A DNA stretch of 64,000 nt from Mesonia sp008017825 (GCF_008017825.1 NZ_VRLS01000052.1:1-64000), one strand, 5' to 3'; positions 8,959-18,533 are shown, numbered from the stretch's first letter. The notes: a model not told the origin generated them from the sequence alone. Made by a program: numbers and translations.

Positions 8959-9561
8959 GTGTTAACTAAAAAGGAAAAGCTTAATAAAAGAGGTTTTGAT
9001 ATTATATTTTCTTTCGTGGGATTGGTCCTCACATTCCCTTTAATTTTTATAAGTTTTTTAGCTATTGTTATCAGTAGCCGCACTTCAGGTATTTATGCTC
9101 CTTATCGTATAGGCAGGCATGGGCTTCCTTTTAAAATCTACAAACTTAAGACCATGAGAGAGGTCAGCGGACCTATCAACTCGGTCACGACAAAGAATGA
9201 CCCTCGCATTACGAGTATTGGAAAGTGGTTACGGAAATTTAAAATTGATGAGCTTCCTCAGCTTTGGAATGTGTTAAAGGGTGAAATGAGCCTGGTGGGA
9301 CCGAGACCCGATGTAGCAGGATTTGCAGATCAGCTTCAGGGTCAAGACCGAGAAATTTTATCCTTGTTACCTGGAATTACGGGTTTAGCCACTTTAAATT
9401 TTAAGCAAGAGGAGGAATTACTGGCTCAACAAAAGGATCCTGTAACTTATAACAGAGAAGTGATTTGGCCTGAAAAGATAAAGTTAAATAAGGAGTACAT
9501 CGAAAATTATTCCTTTGGTTTAGACATTCAAATTCTTTGGAAAACCATAGTAGGTTCGTAG
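8959..9561 (+). CDS. Undecaprenyl-phosphate sugar phosphotransferase (short, PglC/WcaJ-C type)
   Basis: The 200-residue protein is a monotopic phosphoglycosyl transferase. It loads the first sugar-1-phosphate from a UDP-sugar onto undecaprenyl phosphate at the inner face of the membrane, starting repeat-unit assembly. It contains KRGFDIIFSFVGLVLTFPLI (re-entrant membrane helix), FKIYKLKTMRE, ITSIGKWLRKFKIDELPQLW, GEMSLVGPRP and LLPGITGLATL. Its length matches the short PglC-like forms and not the long WbaP/WcaJ forms with extra helices. The start is a GTG at 8959 preceded by an A/G-rich leader. It groups functionally with wecB (160 bases downstream) and wecC (window start) as part of a surface-polysaccharide locus. 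Confidence 0.9.
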   Translation: MLTKKEKLNKRGFDIIFSFVGLVLTFPLIFISFLAIVISSRTSGIYAPYRIGRHGLPFKIYKLKTMREVSGPINSVTTKNDPRITSIGKWLRKFKIDELPQLWNVLKGEMSLVGPRPDVAGFADQLQGQDREILSLLPGITGLATLNFKQEEELLAQQKDPVTYNREVIWPEKIKLNKEYIENYSFGLDIQILWKTIVGS

Positions 9562-9663
9562 GTAAAGCAATCATTCTTATCGGATTTTTTGTGCTCTAGA
9601 AAATCAAATACAAAAGCTATTGTAAACTCAAATCTAGTATTTAAGGAGGCGGTTTCTAGATTA

Positions 9664-9671
9664 TACTTTTG
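9664..9671 (+). promoter_or_regulatory. Candidate -7 promoter element for wecB
   Basis: TACTTTTG matches the Bacteroidota TAnnTTTG consensus and lies 49 bases before the wecB ATG. No convincing -33 element was identified. Confidence 0.4.
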
Positions 9672-9720
9672 TTGATAGGTTAATTTTAAATAAGTACCTT
9701 TAAATTTTTAAAATCATCTC

Positions 9721-10845
9721 ATGAAAAAGAAGAATTTATTAGTATTTGGAACACGTCCTGAAGCCATAAAGATGGCGCCTTTAGTCAAAGAACTACAAAA
9801 AAATCATCAAGACTTTGAAACTAAGGTCTGTGTGACGGCTCAACACCGAGAAATGTTAGATCAAGTTTTAGACTTTTTTGAAATTGTACCCGATTATGAT
9901 TTGGACTTGATGAAACCGAATCAAAATCTACACCAATTAACGGCTGATATTATCACGGAATTAAAAACTGTGTTAGAAGAATATCAACCTCACTATGTTT
10001 TTGTTCACGGAGATACGACTACCACTATGGCTACAGCTATTGCTAGTTTCTATAGCGGAGCTAAAGTATGTCATATAGAGGCAGGATTAAGAACGTGGAA
10101 TAAAAACTCTCCTTTTCCAGAAGAGATGAATCGACAAATTACGGGAAGGGTAACAGATTATCATTTTGCGCCTACTCAGCAGTCTAAAGAGAATCTGCTC
10201 TTAGAAAATATTAAAGAATCAAAAATAAGCATTACGGGTAATACGGTGATTGACGCCTTGTTGGAAAGCTCTGAACGTGTAAAATATTTAGAGAATGAGG
10301 AGATTACTCACTTAAAATCTATAGTTTCTAGCCAGAAAGATCTTATTCTCGTCACTGGACATCGTAGAGAAAATCACGGTCAAGGTTTTGTAAATATTTG
10401 CTCGGCTTTAAAGGAAATCGCTAATAAAAAGCCTGAAGTTCAAATTGTATATCCTGTACATTTAAACCCCAAAGTCAAAGGACCCGTAAATGAAATTTTA
10501 GGAGCGGTCCCCAACATTCATTTAATTGATCCTTTAGGCTATCCCGCTTTTGTCTGGTTAATGAACCAGTCAAAATTAATTATCACAGACAGTGGGGGAG
10601 TGCAGGAAGAAGCCCCAAGTTTAGGGAAACCAGTTTTGGTGATGAGAAATAATACAGAGCGCCCAGAAGCAGTAGAAGCTGGAACCGTGATTTTAGTAGG
10701 TACAGAAACGGCTAAGATTGTAGAGGAGACCCTTTCTCTATTAGAAAATAAAGAGCGATATAAAGAAATGAGTGGAAAGCATAACCCTTATGGAGATGGG
10801 AAAGCTTGTGCGCGTATTGTGGCGTTTCTAAAAGATGAAAACTAA
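9721..10845 (+). CDS. wecB: UDP-N-acetylglucosamine 2-epimerase (non-hydrolysing)
   Basis: This 374-residue enzyme interconverts UDP-GlcNAc and UDP-ManNAc, the step before WecC. Family signatures run in order: FGTRPEAIKMAPLVKEL at the N-terminus, VHGDTTTTMA, HIEAGLRTWNKNSPFPEEMN, VTGHRRENHGQGF, and TDSGGVQEEAPSLGKPVLV followed by RPEAVEAGT. The length is the family norm, and nothing is missing. It is the last gene of the polysaccharide locus in this window and is followed by about 290 bases without a gene before a convergent gene. The long separation from wecC (9 kb) is unusual because the two are normally adjacent. Confidence 0.96.
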   Translation: MKKKNLLVFGTRPEAIKMAPLVKELQKNHQDFETKVCVTAQHREMLDQVLDFFEIVPDYDLDLMKPNQNLHQLTADIITELKTVLEEYQPHYVFVHGDTTTTMATAIASFYSGAKVCHIEAGLRTWNKNSPFPEEMNRQITGRVTDYHFAPTQQSKENLLLENIKESKISITGNTVIDALLESSERVKYLENEEITHLKSIVSSQKDLILVTGHRRENHGQGFVNICSALKEIANKKPEVQIVYPVHLNPKVKGPVNEILGAVPNIHLIDPLGYPAFVWLMNQSKLIITDSGGVQEEAPSLGKPVLVMRNNTERPEAVEAGTVILVGTETAKIVEETLSLLENKERYKEMSGKHNPYGDGKACARIVAFLKDEN

Positions 10846-11083
10846 ATATACTAATATAGGTGAGCCTATAAAATTAGAGTAAGCTAATTTAGGTTTTATT
10901 AGAACCTATCTATTTTTTAGTATAGCTAGATGAAAACAGCAAACAATTTCCTAAAATTATAGTTCTTTACATACGATTAGAAAAGGAAATAATTTTTATT
11001 CATGAAGAGGGCTTCATTTTGGTTTTTCATGAGTAATTTGTACTTTTAATACTTGCCAAATTCAATCTCATTTTACTGAAAAC

Positions 11084-11115
11084 AAAAAAGGCTATCCATT
11101 TGGATAGCCTTTTTC
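11084..11115 (-). terminator. Rho-independent terminator of the OmpA-family gene
   Basis: A perfect hairpin (AAAGGCTATCCA / TGGATAGCCTTT) is flanked by A and T runs, so it could work in both directions. It lies 24 bases beyond the stop of the minus-strand OmpA-family gene. Confidence 0.85.
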
Positions 11116-11138
11116 AATGATATAAGTGATTGGGGGAA

Positions 11139-12419
11139 TTATTTCAATCTAAAAGTTACTCTTCTTACTAACTGACGAGCTTCTTTAGAGGATTTATCCA
11201 CAGAGTCGTCAATTCCTTCTCCTCTATGTTCTAAACGATCTTCTGAAACTCCTGAGGCTACTAAGATATCGTGTACTTTTTTAGCACGCTTCTCTGAAAG
11301 TTGCATGTTGTAAGTAGCATTTCCAATCTCATCTGCATACCCAATCAATTCAGCTTGAGCTGAAGGATTGTTATTCATATACTTCACTAAGTAATTGATA
11401 GCTTCATAAGAATAGGTTTCTGGTTTCGTGCTATTGAACTCAAAGTAAACATTTACATAACCTTCGTTAATTAAAGTTTTTACATTAAGTCCGGCGTTCG
11501 CAGCTCCGTTTGTAGAGTTTGCTTTAGCATAACGCTTGTCTAAAGAACCTTCAATTTCATCAGGAACTCCATTATTGTTTTTATCTACAGCAACACCTTT
11601 AGTATCTGTAGCTACACCGTTCATAGTGTTTGGTTCACGATCTAAATAATTAGGTACTCCATCTTGATCACTATCGATCATGTTGGTTTCAATTTCAGCG
11701 ATACGGTTTGATAAAGAATCAATTTCTTGAGTTAATTCTTTTCTTGTTGTCATATCTACCCAATCAGCATGCTTTTCTTTTTTACCTAAGTAGATCTGAA
11801 TCCCTGCAGAAAAAGTTGCGATGTTACCATCAAAGTATCGATCCCCATTATCTGCACGGTTTCCATCCCAAGTATACGTTTGAGATAAGTTACCAGAAAG
11901 GGTCATATCTGCATAAAATGCAATATGATCTGAAATTCTGATCTGTGGAGTTATTCCTACCATCAACATAGCGCTAAAATCATCTTCATCTGCAAAAGTA
12001 ACATCTTCTCCTAATTTGATATTAGCTACACCTGCTCCAGCGTGTCCTAAAAGGTTGAAACGTTGAGTCCATTCTCTAAAACCTAAAATAGATCCTACAT
12101 TTACGACTCCTTCTAAGTTTGCTCTATAGTAAGTAGTTTCAAATGGAAGACTGTTGTCTCCTTCCGTAATTTGAGAATACATACCTCCTAATTTGAATCC
12201 AAATTTCTCGTTGATCATATAGCGTACCCCCAATTCTCCACCTATAGAACCGGTTAAAGAAGAATTGTACAAGGCTGTAGCGCCATCCTCACTGTAGCCT
12301 GTTCCTGGCTCACTCATATTAACCCCAGCTTCGATAGACCAGTGATTATATTCAGTTTCTTGTGCTTGGATCATAGACGATGCCAAGATACACGATAATA
12401 AAAAAGTAATTTTTTTCAT
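11139..12419 (-). CDS. OmpA-family outer membrane protein with TSP3-like linker
   Basis: The 426-residue protein has a signal peptide (ITFLLSCILASSMIQAQ). An eight-strand-type beta-barrel follows (about residues 20-215). Next is a linker with calcium-binding-like repeats (DSDQDGVPNYLD, DKNNNGVPDEIE). The C-terminal OmpA peptidoglycan-binding domain has AELIGYADEIGNATYN and LSEKRAKKVHDILVASGV. It ties the outer membrane to the cell wall and is typically abundant in flavobacteria. A promoter with TATATTTG (minus strand) lies about 40 bases before the start and a strong terminator follows. A barrel-only paralogue is encoded divergently at 12707. Confidence 0.92.
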   Translation of the reverse strand: MKKITFLLSCILASSMIQAQETEYNHWSIEAGVNMSEPGTGYSEDGATALYNSSLTGSIGGELGVRYMINEKFGFKLGGMYSQITEGDNSLPFETTYYRANLEGVVNVGSILGFREWTQRFNLLGHAGAGVANIKLGEDVTFADEDDFSAMLMVGITPQIRISDHIAFYADMTLSGNLSQTYTWDGNRADNGDRYFDGNIATFSAGIQIYLGKKEKHADWVDMTTRKELTQEIDSLSNRIAEIETNMIDSDQDGVPNYLDREPNTMNGVATDTKGVAVDKNNNGVPDEIEGSLDKRYAKANSTNGAANAGLNVKTLINEGYVNVYFEFNSTKPETYSYEAINYLVKYMNNNPSAQAELIGYADEIGNATYNMQLSEKRAKKVHDILVASGVSEDRLEHRGEGIDDSVDKSSKEARQLVRRVTFRLK

Positions 12420-12457
12420 AATGATTAATGTAATGATTTTACATTTCGTTTTGCTGA

Positions 12458-12465
12458 CAAATATA
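12458..12465 (-). promoter_or_regulatory. -7 promoter element of the OmpA-family gene
   Basis: The minus strand reads TATATTTG, a perfect TAnnTTTG box, 39 bases upstream of the ATG, leaving a leader typical of highly expressed Bacteroidota genes. Confidence 0.6.
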
Positions 12466-12684
12466 TAACAGTTTTTAATCTAAAAAAAGAAATACAATTT
12501 TAATTGTTAAATAGTTAGCTGTTTAAATTTCACACAATTTTAAATAATTAGCTTTCATTTTATAGCAACTTTAACAGAAAAAATAGCTTCAGGTAGTAAA
12601 ATAGTCATTTTTATTGAATTCCAAGTACCTATAACATGGTTTTCTTAAGAAAGATTTAATATAAAAGATATTAAGTTTAAAGAG

Positions 12685-12692
12685 TATATTTG
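12685..12692 (+). promoter_or_regulatory. -7 promoter element of the barrel-only gene
   Basis: TATATTTG lies 15 bases upstream of the ATG at 12707 and matches TAnnTTTG exactly. The implied leader is very short. Confidence 0.5.
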
Positions 12693-12706
12693 AAAAATTT
12701 GCAAAT

Positions 12707-13330
12707 ATGCGTTTATTCTTATTGATTATTTTCCTCGGATTTGGTGTGTTTCTTCAAGCACAACAACAATACAATCAGCTTTCTTTAGATGTAAAATATG
12801 GAGCCTCAATCCCTATTTCTCCCACCCAAAGTATTTCTAGGTCTGAATATATTTCCTTTAATAATTTTCAAGTAGGAGGTAGGTATATGCTCAATCAAAA
12901 ATTCGGTTTATCGGGAACTTATACTTATCAATCTTATGGAAATCAAACCGCAGGTTTAAGTTTTCATCGATTTTCTTTGGAAGGGGTGGCTAGTCTTAAT
13001 CATATTTTCAATTTCCCATATTATATCAAAGAATATGTCAACTTTCAAGTACATGCAGGGCCGGGGATATCACTCGCTTCTCCCAATAATGTTTCCAATT
13101 ATGATCGTATGGGTAATTTACTATTAGGAGGAAGTTTGCTTTTTAATATTTCACCTCATTTAGCGCTAGGAGGAGATCTTACTTATTCCTATCAAATAGG
13201 GCAATGGTATGGGTATAATGGTGAGGTATTAGATATCCAAGGGAATTCCGAAAACGGAGCAAATTTATTTGTGGGCATTGGTGTCTATATTTATCTTGGA
13301 AAAGAAAAATACCATGCTGATTGGTATTAG
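12707..13330 (+). CDS. Outer-membrane beta-barrel protein, paralogue of the neighbouring OmpA barrel
   Basis: The 207-residue protein has a signal peptide ending GVFLQAQ and then alternating strands of a small barrel. It matches the barrel half of the adjacent OmpA-family protein: RYMLNQKFGLSGTYTYQSYG against RYMINEKFGFKLGGMYSQIT, FSLEGVASLNHIFNF against ANLEGVVNVGSILGF, and the end YIYLGKEKYHADWY against QIYLGKKEKHADWV. It stops at precisely the point where the neighbour continues into its linker and OmpA domain, so it lacks a cell-wall anchor. A divergent duplication followed by loss of the C-terminal half is inferred. Its function is unknown. Confidence 0.8.
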   Translation: MRLFLLIIFLGFGVFLQAQQQYNQLSLDVKYGASIPISPTQSISRSEYISFNNFQVGGRYMLNQKFGLSGTYTYQSYGNQTAGLSFHRFSLEGVASLNHIFNFPYYIKEYVNFQVHAGPGISLASPNNVSNYDRMGNLLLGGSLLFNISPHLALGGDLTYSYQIGQWYGYNGEVLDIQGNSENGANLFVGIGVYIYLGKEKYHADWY

Positions 13331-13513
13331 GATGTTATTTACTAAACCTTAAACCAGAACCTTTCTGTAACCTTGATAGATTTTTTTCTTTGATCATAGT
13401 AAAAACTACATTACTTTACTGTACATTGAAAACTGGCTGATATTCCATATTCCTTATTAAACATTCTTATAGTTTGTCTTACTAGATAAAACCAAGACTG
13501 CACGACTTAAAAT

Positions 13514-13551
13514 GAAAAAGCTGAACTATGATATCATAGTTCAGCTTTTTT
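13514..13551 (-). terminator. Rho-independent terminator of the 1529-aa surface-protein operon
   Basis: A 12-bp perfect palindromic arm pair (CTGAACTATGAT / ATCATAGTTCAG) has A and T runs on either side. It lies 22 bases beyond the stop of the minus-strand gene and could also stop convergent transcription. Confidence 0.85.
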
Positions 13552-13573
13552 GGTTAAATATTCTTCTATAGAA

Positions 13574-16500
13574 TTAAGACTTGATAAGTTTTATTTCATA
13601 GGTATGATTATTTTCAAGATCAATCATTTTCAAAAAGTACATTCCGCTAGCTGAAAATGGAATTGAATTGATTTGAAGCGTTTTCTCTGCGTTAGGAGAT
13701 ACTATTTTTTCGAATATCTGCTGACCTAAGACATTATAAACTTTAAGCTCTATACGATTTCCATGATGTTGAGGGAGTTGAAGGTATACTTGGTTCCCCG
13801 TTACCGGATTAGGGTATACTTGAATTCCTTGAGCTGTATTTGAATTGATATTTAAAGATTTGCCAAAACTCAAACTAAATCTATCGGTGGCTATACTTGC
13901 AGGAATAGAAGCATCAACTTGGAAGTTAACGTATTGTGTTCCTGTAGAGAGTAAAGTAGAAGTTTGTAAATAGGCGTCTTCTAGATATACCTCATAATTA
14001 AAAGCATCAGTTAAATCTACCTGTAAAACATAATCTTGGTAGCGGTATTGATACGTAAACAACGGCAATACTTCTCCCTCATAAGGCAGTGCTCTGTTTT
14101 CTATAGTTATATAATTTCCTTGATCAATACGTGCCAAATTTTCATCTAGATTAAAGAACTTAGGAGCATCCTGGGCGTCAATAGCATTGTTAGCTTGAGC
14201 AGAAAACTTGATTCTCAATCCATCAGAAGATGTTTTGTTATTGGTAAAAGCTTCTTGAGTAAATAACTGTATATTAATTTCTTTACCCATCGCGAGTGTA
14301 GGTCTAAATACTTGATTAGATGCTACATCGACAGCCTTATTAGCTTCCGTAAAAGCTAAGGAAGGTGTTGTTCCTGCATTTCCAGTAAGAAAGAATGCTG
14401 CTTGCATAGGCTGTAGATACTGATTTGCATCTGAACTTGCATTATTATTAGAGCCATCAGACAAATCTATCGTGACGTACCCACCGCGACCTCCAGGAGT
14501 ACCTGGAGTAGGAGAACCTCCTAAGTCGGGATCGTATACATAATAGAAGTTCGGAGCAACATTGTTGGTTGCTGCATTTGTCATAATCAAATCCATATCT
14601 ACTGCCGCATGGTAAGGATTTCCAAAAAAGTTAGCAGCTCCATCGGTTGAGTTAAAGTTAGTTTGAATAACATCTCCAGATAGCACATTTCCTTTATTTC
14701 TTAATCTAGTATTTGTTGGAAAGGCACTGTTAGAAGTTACGTCAATAGAGCGATCTCCTCGAACAAGCAATCGGTAAGGTACTCCTGCCACTAAATTGGT
14801 GTTATCAGTATTATTAATTTTTTGCCATTGAGATAAACCATTATCATAAGTGTACATAGAAGGGTTTCCAGAAGGAGTGTAATCAAAGCCATTGGTTTGA
14901 TCAGAACTCGTATCTACACCAGTGATATGTGTACCGTAACCAGAATTAGGATTATTGGTATAAGAAGTAGCAGCTTCTTGCCAGTTGGCATGAATACTCT
15001 CTCCCGAATCTACTGAAGAGGTAATTAATCTAAAGGCTCTTTTAGCAGGAAAACACTGTTCTGTAGTGATATCTCCTGAAATTGTTCCTTGCACACGGTC
15101 AATTTGAGCAGGCCCGTTAGTGAAATCGCATCTTAAATAAACCTGACCGCCAGTGGTTAAGATTCCTTGGTTAATGCGCAACACCTCATCGATAAATAGA
15201 AATTCATCTGTAGCTAAAGCAATAGTTACTCCTGAAGGATTGTTAAGTTCAAATTCTCCCATGGAAAAACCATTGTTAGAAAAAGTCTGTGTAGTATTAC
15301 CATTCAACCTAAAGCTCGCTTCTGAGCCATCAATACTTCCTAAGTTATAAATATCACCTTGTATGGAAAATTCAATCCCTGCATCAAAACTAGCACCTGC
15401 ACCAGAAGCAATATGAATACATCCCACCGAAGCATTTTCTGTAATAGCTGCTCCAGCATTAAGAACCACAAGTTTTCTTCCTTGATCATTGTTATTTGGA
15501 GCCCCGTCAATACCAGATCCATTTGCGTAATTAGTTCCATCCCAAGTTATAGGTTGCACATCCTTGTAACGTAAAGTAAAATAATCTCCATCGTCTAAAT
15601 TTATCCCTGAAAAACTCATATTACTACAGTTGATAGTACCAGATACTACCGTAGGAGTGGTAAAACTTGGATTATCAGCAATTATCAATTCAATAGAATT
15701 ATAGTAAGCTGAACTAAGGCTAATTTGATCTATTAAAAAGTCTAAATCTACAGTTCCTACATCTCCTCCTTCGTCTACTCGCCAGATTGTTGCTAATTTT
15801 TGGTTATCAATACCTGTCGTGGAACAGTCGATATCAGCAGCGTCTAATATAGGGCTACCTTGTCGATTAGCAGCAATTAATAAGTGCTCATTGGTATCTA
15901 ATGATGAAGGATTGGTAATATTGATAATTCCTGTTCCTATTTGAGAAACATTTTTATTCTCTGCGGTAGTTCTGTAAATACCTACTAAATTATGATCAAA
16001 ATCACCTCCAACAGCACTGTCGAAAGCAAAAAGGTCGTTGTTGCTTAAATTTAAATTGTACTTAGACGCGTAATAATTATGTAAGACTCTAACTTGTACT
16101 GTGTTTAGTGAGAGGTCGTGAATTAAAAACTCAGCAATACTACCTTCAAAATAGTCTCCTGTGCTATTACTTCCATCTACTGTAATGTTATCGGTATGTC
16201 CTCCTAAAGTAATATCTCCCGTATGGGCATATAAAAATCCAATATTAGATATGGTACCTGCTAACACCCCATTTAAATAGCATCGAATACTTCCTGTTGT
16301 GGAAGAATTTCCATCATATACATAACTTAATACATAATTGGTATTACTCACGATAGGAGTACTATAGGATGTATAAGTCCAAGGAGACCCTGCTCCGTCA
16401 TTGGCGTTGTTAAACCCCCCAAAATGTAATTCTCCATCTTTTATGAAAAACTGAAGATTTCTTGTGTTTCCTCCTTCTTCATAAAGCATTTGAGTATTTG

Positions 16501-18163
16501 TAATGTTTGAGCCAGAATTAAAAACCATACTAAACGTACGATTAGAATAAGGTTCAGAAGTATTTAACTCTGCATTATTCGGAATGATAAGTTGATCATT
16601 ATTACCGTCAAATTGTACGGCCGGGAAGCCATTCATTTGATTTTCTAAAAAGAGGGGTTGCCTATTTCCTGTAGTTTGTTCAATCGCTAAACCGTTTTGT
16701 CCTTGATTTATCCAAGAGCTTACTTTATCGTTAGAAGCTAAGTTTAGATCTTCTGCTTGATACCAGAAACGGGTGTTTAATGAAGTAGAAACTCCTCCAG
16801 GTAACACAGTATTAGGGTTAGATTGCGCAATTCCGAAACTTAAAAAGTCACCATTGGCGATACTTACATTACTGAATGTAGCAATTCCACCACTGATAGA
16901 AGTAGCGTTAATTTCGGTAGCACCGGTAAATGAAATATTATTGCTTACAAACATCACAACTTCAGAATTGTCTCCTACATTCTCATTAAAATCATCGATG
17001 AGTAATGAAAAGTCTACGGTACTGAATGCTCCAAATTTTGTTGCACGCCAATTACTGGTAAGTCTATACATTGATTTGTTAGAGTTAGAACAACCGTAAG
17101 AAGGAGTTTCTAAAGCAGTATAGTTAAATTCGTCTGCAGCAATAGCTAAAAATTCATTATTAGAAAGAGAAGTGTTTTGAGCAACTCTCAGAATTCCAGT
17201 TCCCTCAGAAGAAGTTATATGCTGTTGGGTTGCATTTTGCTTCCCTATCCCAATAAAATGAAAATCAAAATCATTTTCAGCAGGAGCATCATATGGGTAA
17301 ACATCATTTGCTCCTAAACTAATATTGTATTTAGAAGATAAATAATTTTCTACACTATAAAGCTCTGGATTATTTAGTGATTTACTATAAAAAATAAACT
17401 CTGCAATTCGGCCAGTAAAATAAGAGCCATCTCCACTAACAGATCCAGTATGATAATAAGTATCATTTACCTGAGCTCCTAAAATAGCTTCGTTATGATT
17501 AAAAAGTCGACCTATTCCTGTTAGGTTTCCAAATGATATTCCATTAAGGTAGGTTTCGATAACACCAGTATTACTAGAGTTTCCAGAGAATTTAAAAGAT
17601 ATGATATAATTCGTATTCGCTGTGATCGTAGTACTAGCAGAAGTAAATCCCCATGCTGTATCTGAATCATCATCGTTCAAATTATAAGCCCCTACATAAA
17701 GGGACCCTCCGTCGATATAGATATTTAATCCACGTATGGAACCCCCTTCCTCATAGATAACTTGACGATTTGTTACATTAGCGCCAGTGCGAACAGCCAT
17801 GACAAGAGTTCTGTCAGAATATGGACCTCCTTGATTGATGACATTATTATCAGCAATTTCTAAGTAGTCATTCCCATCAAAACTCAATACTGGAAAACCA
17901 TTTAATTGATTAGTTAGAAAGGTAGGACGACGATTAGAAATGCTCTGGGTAGCATTTAAGGTATTACCACCTACGTTAGGAAACACAGAAACCGTAGTGT
18001 TATTAGCGGTTGTAGAACTTAAGGTGTTGGCGATAAACCAAAAAGGATTATCGGTATCTGAGCCTACTCCTCCTGGACCATTTTGTGCTAATGATAAACT
18101 GGTAAAACTGCAGAAAATCATACATATTATCATGGAAATGAAATGAAAGTAATTTTTTTTCAT
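13574..18163 (-). CDS. Giant T9SS-secreted surface protein with two LamG-like domains (cargo C)
   Basis: The 1529-residue protein has a signal peptide (to about residue 26). Two homologous units of about 400 residues follow, each made of a concanavalin/LamG-like fold (SFDGNDYLEIADNNVINQGG; QFDGNNDQLIIPNNAELNTS) plus a linker with IGKQNATQQHITSSEGTGIL or the equivalent. A parallel-beta-like stretch begins near residue 872 (ITWDGTNYANGSGIDGAPNN). The C-terminal module shared with the two sister giants runs from about residue 1020 (TTEQCFPAKRAFRLITSSV, FFGNPYHAAVDM). The final T9SS type A tail starts at IQVYPNPVTGNQ. It is probably exported by T9SS, cleaved by PorU and anchored on the surface. 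It lies 15 bases downstream of a 72-codon PID-type mini-protein gene, likely the same operon. An adhesive, glycan-binding role is inferred from the LamG folds. Confidence 0.88.
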   Translation of the reverse strand: MKKNYFHFISMIICMIFCSFTSLSLAQNGPGGVGSDTDNPFWFIANTLSSTTANNTTVSVFPNVGGNTLNATQSISNRRPTFLTNQLNGFPVLSFDGNDYLEIADNNVINQGGPYSDRTLVMAVRTGANVTNRQVIYEEGGSIRGLNIYIDGGSLYVGAYNLNDDDSDTAWGFTSASTTITANTNYIISFKFSGNSSNTGVIETYLNGISFGNLTGIGRLFNHNEAILGAQVNDTYYHTGSVSGDGSYFTGRIAEFIFYSKSLNNPELYSVENYLSSKYNISLGANDVYPYDAPAENDFDFHFIGIGKQNATQQHITSSEGTGILRVAQNTSLSNNEFLAIAADEFNYTALETPSYGCSNSNKSMYRLTSNWRATKFGAFSTVDFSLLIDDFNENVGDNSEVVMFVSNNISFTGATEINATSISGGIATFSNVSIANGDFLSFGIAQSNPNTVLPGGVSTSLNTRFWYQAEDLNLASNDKVSSWINQGQNGLAIEQTTGNRQPLFLENQMNGFPAVQFDGNNDQLIIPNNAELNTSEPYSNRTFSMVFNSGSNITNTQMLYEEGGNTRNLQFFIKDGELHFGGFNNANDGAGSPWTYTSYSTPIVSNTNYVLSYVYDGNSSTTGSIRCYLNGVLAGTISNIGFLYAHTGDITLGGHTDNITVDGSNSTGDYFEGSIAEFLIHDLSLNTVQVRVLHNYYASKYNLNLSNNDLFAFDSAVGGDFDHNLVGIYRTTAENKNVSQIGTGIINITNPSSLDTNEHLLIAANRQGSPILDAADIDCSTTGIDNQKLATIWRVDEGGDVGTVDLDFLIDQISLSSAYYNSIELIIADNPSFTTPTVVSGTINCSNMSFSGINLDDGDYFTLRYKDVQPITWDGTNYANGSGIDGAPNNNDQGRKLVVLNAGAAITENASVGCIHIASGAGASFDAGIEFSIQGDIYNLGSIDGSEASFRLNGNTTQTFSNNGFSMGEFELNNPSGVTIALATDEFLFIDEVLRINQGILTTGGQVYLRCDFTNGPAQIDRVQGTISGDITTEQCFPAKRAFRLITSSVDSGESIHANWQEAATSYTNNPNSGYGTHITGVDTSSDQTNGFDYTPSGNPSMYTYDNGLSQWQKINNTDNTNLVAGVPYRLLVRGDRSIDVTSNSAFPTNTRLRNKGNVLSGDVIQTNFNSTDGAANFFGNPYHAAVDMDLIMTNAATNNVAPNFYYVYDPDLGGSPTPGTPGGRGGYVTIDLSDGSNNNASSDANQYLQPMQAAFFLTGNAGTTPSLAFTEANKAVDVASNQVFRPTLAMGKEINIQLFTQEAFTNNKTSSDGLRIKFSAQANNAIDAQDAPKFFNLDENLARIDQGNYITIENRALPYEGEVLPLFTYQYRYQDYVLQVDLTDAFNYEVYLEDAYLQTSTLLSTGTQYVNFQVDASIPASIATDRFSLSFGKSLNINSNTAQGIQVYPNPVTGNQVYLQLPQHHGNRIELKVYNVLGQQIFEKIVSPNAEKTLQINSIPFSASGMYFLKMIDLENNHTYEIKLIKS

Positions 18164-18178
18164 AATAAAGTAGATTAG

Positions 18179-18397
18179 TTAATGTTGATTCTTATCGTCC
18201 TTTAATTTTCTGTATCCTATAATTCCACCCATAAGGATAGCAAGACTTATAAATCCATCTATAGGTGCAGCTGGTGCAATTGCAGTTTCATCATCTACAT
18301 CATCCATAAAACCTGGAAGTTGAGCTTGAACTGTCGTAGGAAATAAACTTAGACCTACTATGGCGAAAGCGATTAAAAAAGATTTTCTATTTTTCAT
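18179..18397 (-). CDS. PID-CTERM-like mini-protein (signal peptide, acidic linker, single helix)
   Basis: The 72-residue product has a signal peptide ending TTVQAQ and then the motif FMDDVDDET. This is followed by APAAPIDGFISLAILMGGII, a hydrophobic helix, and a charged tail GYRKLKDDKNQH. After signal cleavage only about 46 residues remain, most of them the acidic motif and the helix. This tripartite end (PID motif, transmembrane helix, basic residues) recalls exosortase-type sorting tails and what is annotated as PID-CTERM in flavobacteria; the family name is from memory. It is the first gene of an operon with giant cargo C (15-base gap). A close relative sits at 21822-22019 next to giant A. 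Confidence 0.75.
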   Translation of the reverse strand: MKNRKSFLIAFAIVGLSLFPTTVQAQLPGFMDDVDDETAIAPAAPIDGFISLAILMGGIIGYRKLKDDKNQH

Positions 18398-18433
18398 AAA
18401 TTGTAAATTTTACTTTCTAATAATAATCTCTAA

Positions 18434-18441
18434 CAAATTTA
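18434..18441 (-). promoter_or_regulatory. -7 promoter element for the mini-protein / cargo C operon
   Basis: The minus strand reads TAAATTTG, matching TAnnTTTG, 37 bases before the ATG of the mini-protein gene. No clear -33 element was found. Confidence 0.45.
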
Positions 18442-18533
18442 AAAGCAATACTTTAAATCAAATAAGCTTCTCTTAATTATTCGATTAAGGTGTATGTTTT
18501 TCGGCTAAATGACCATTGCTTAAGACGTGAAAT

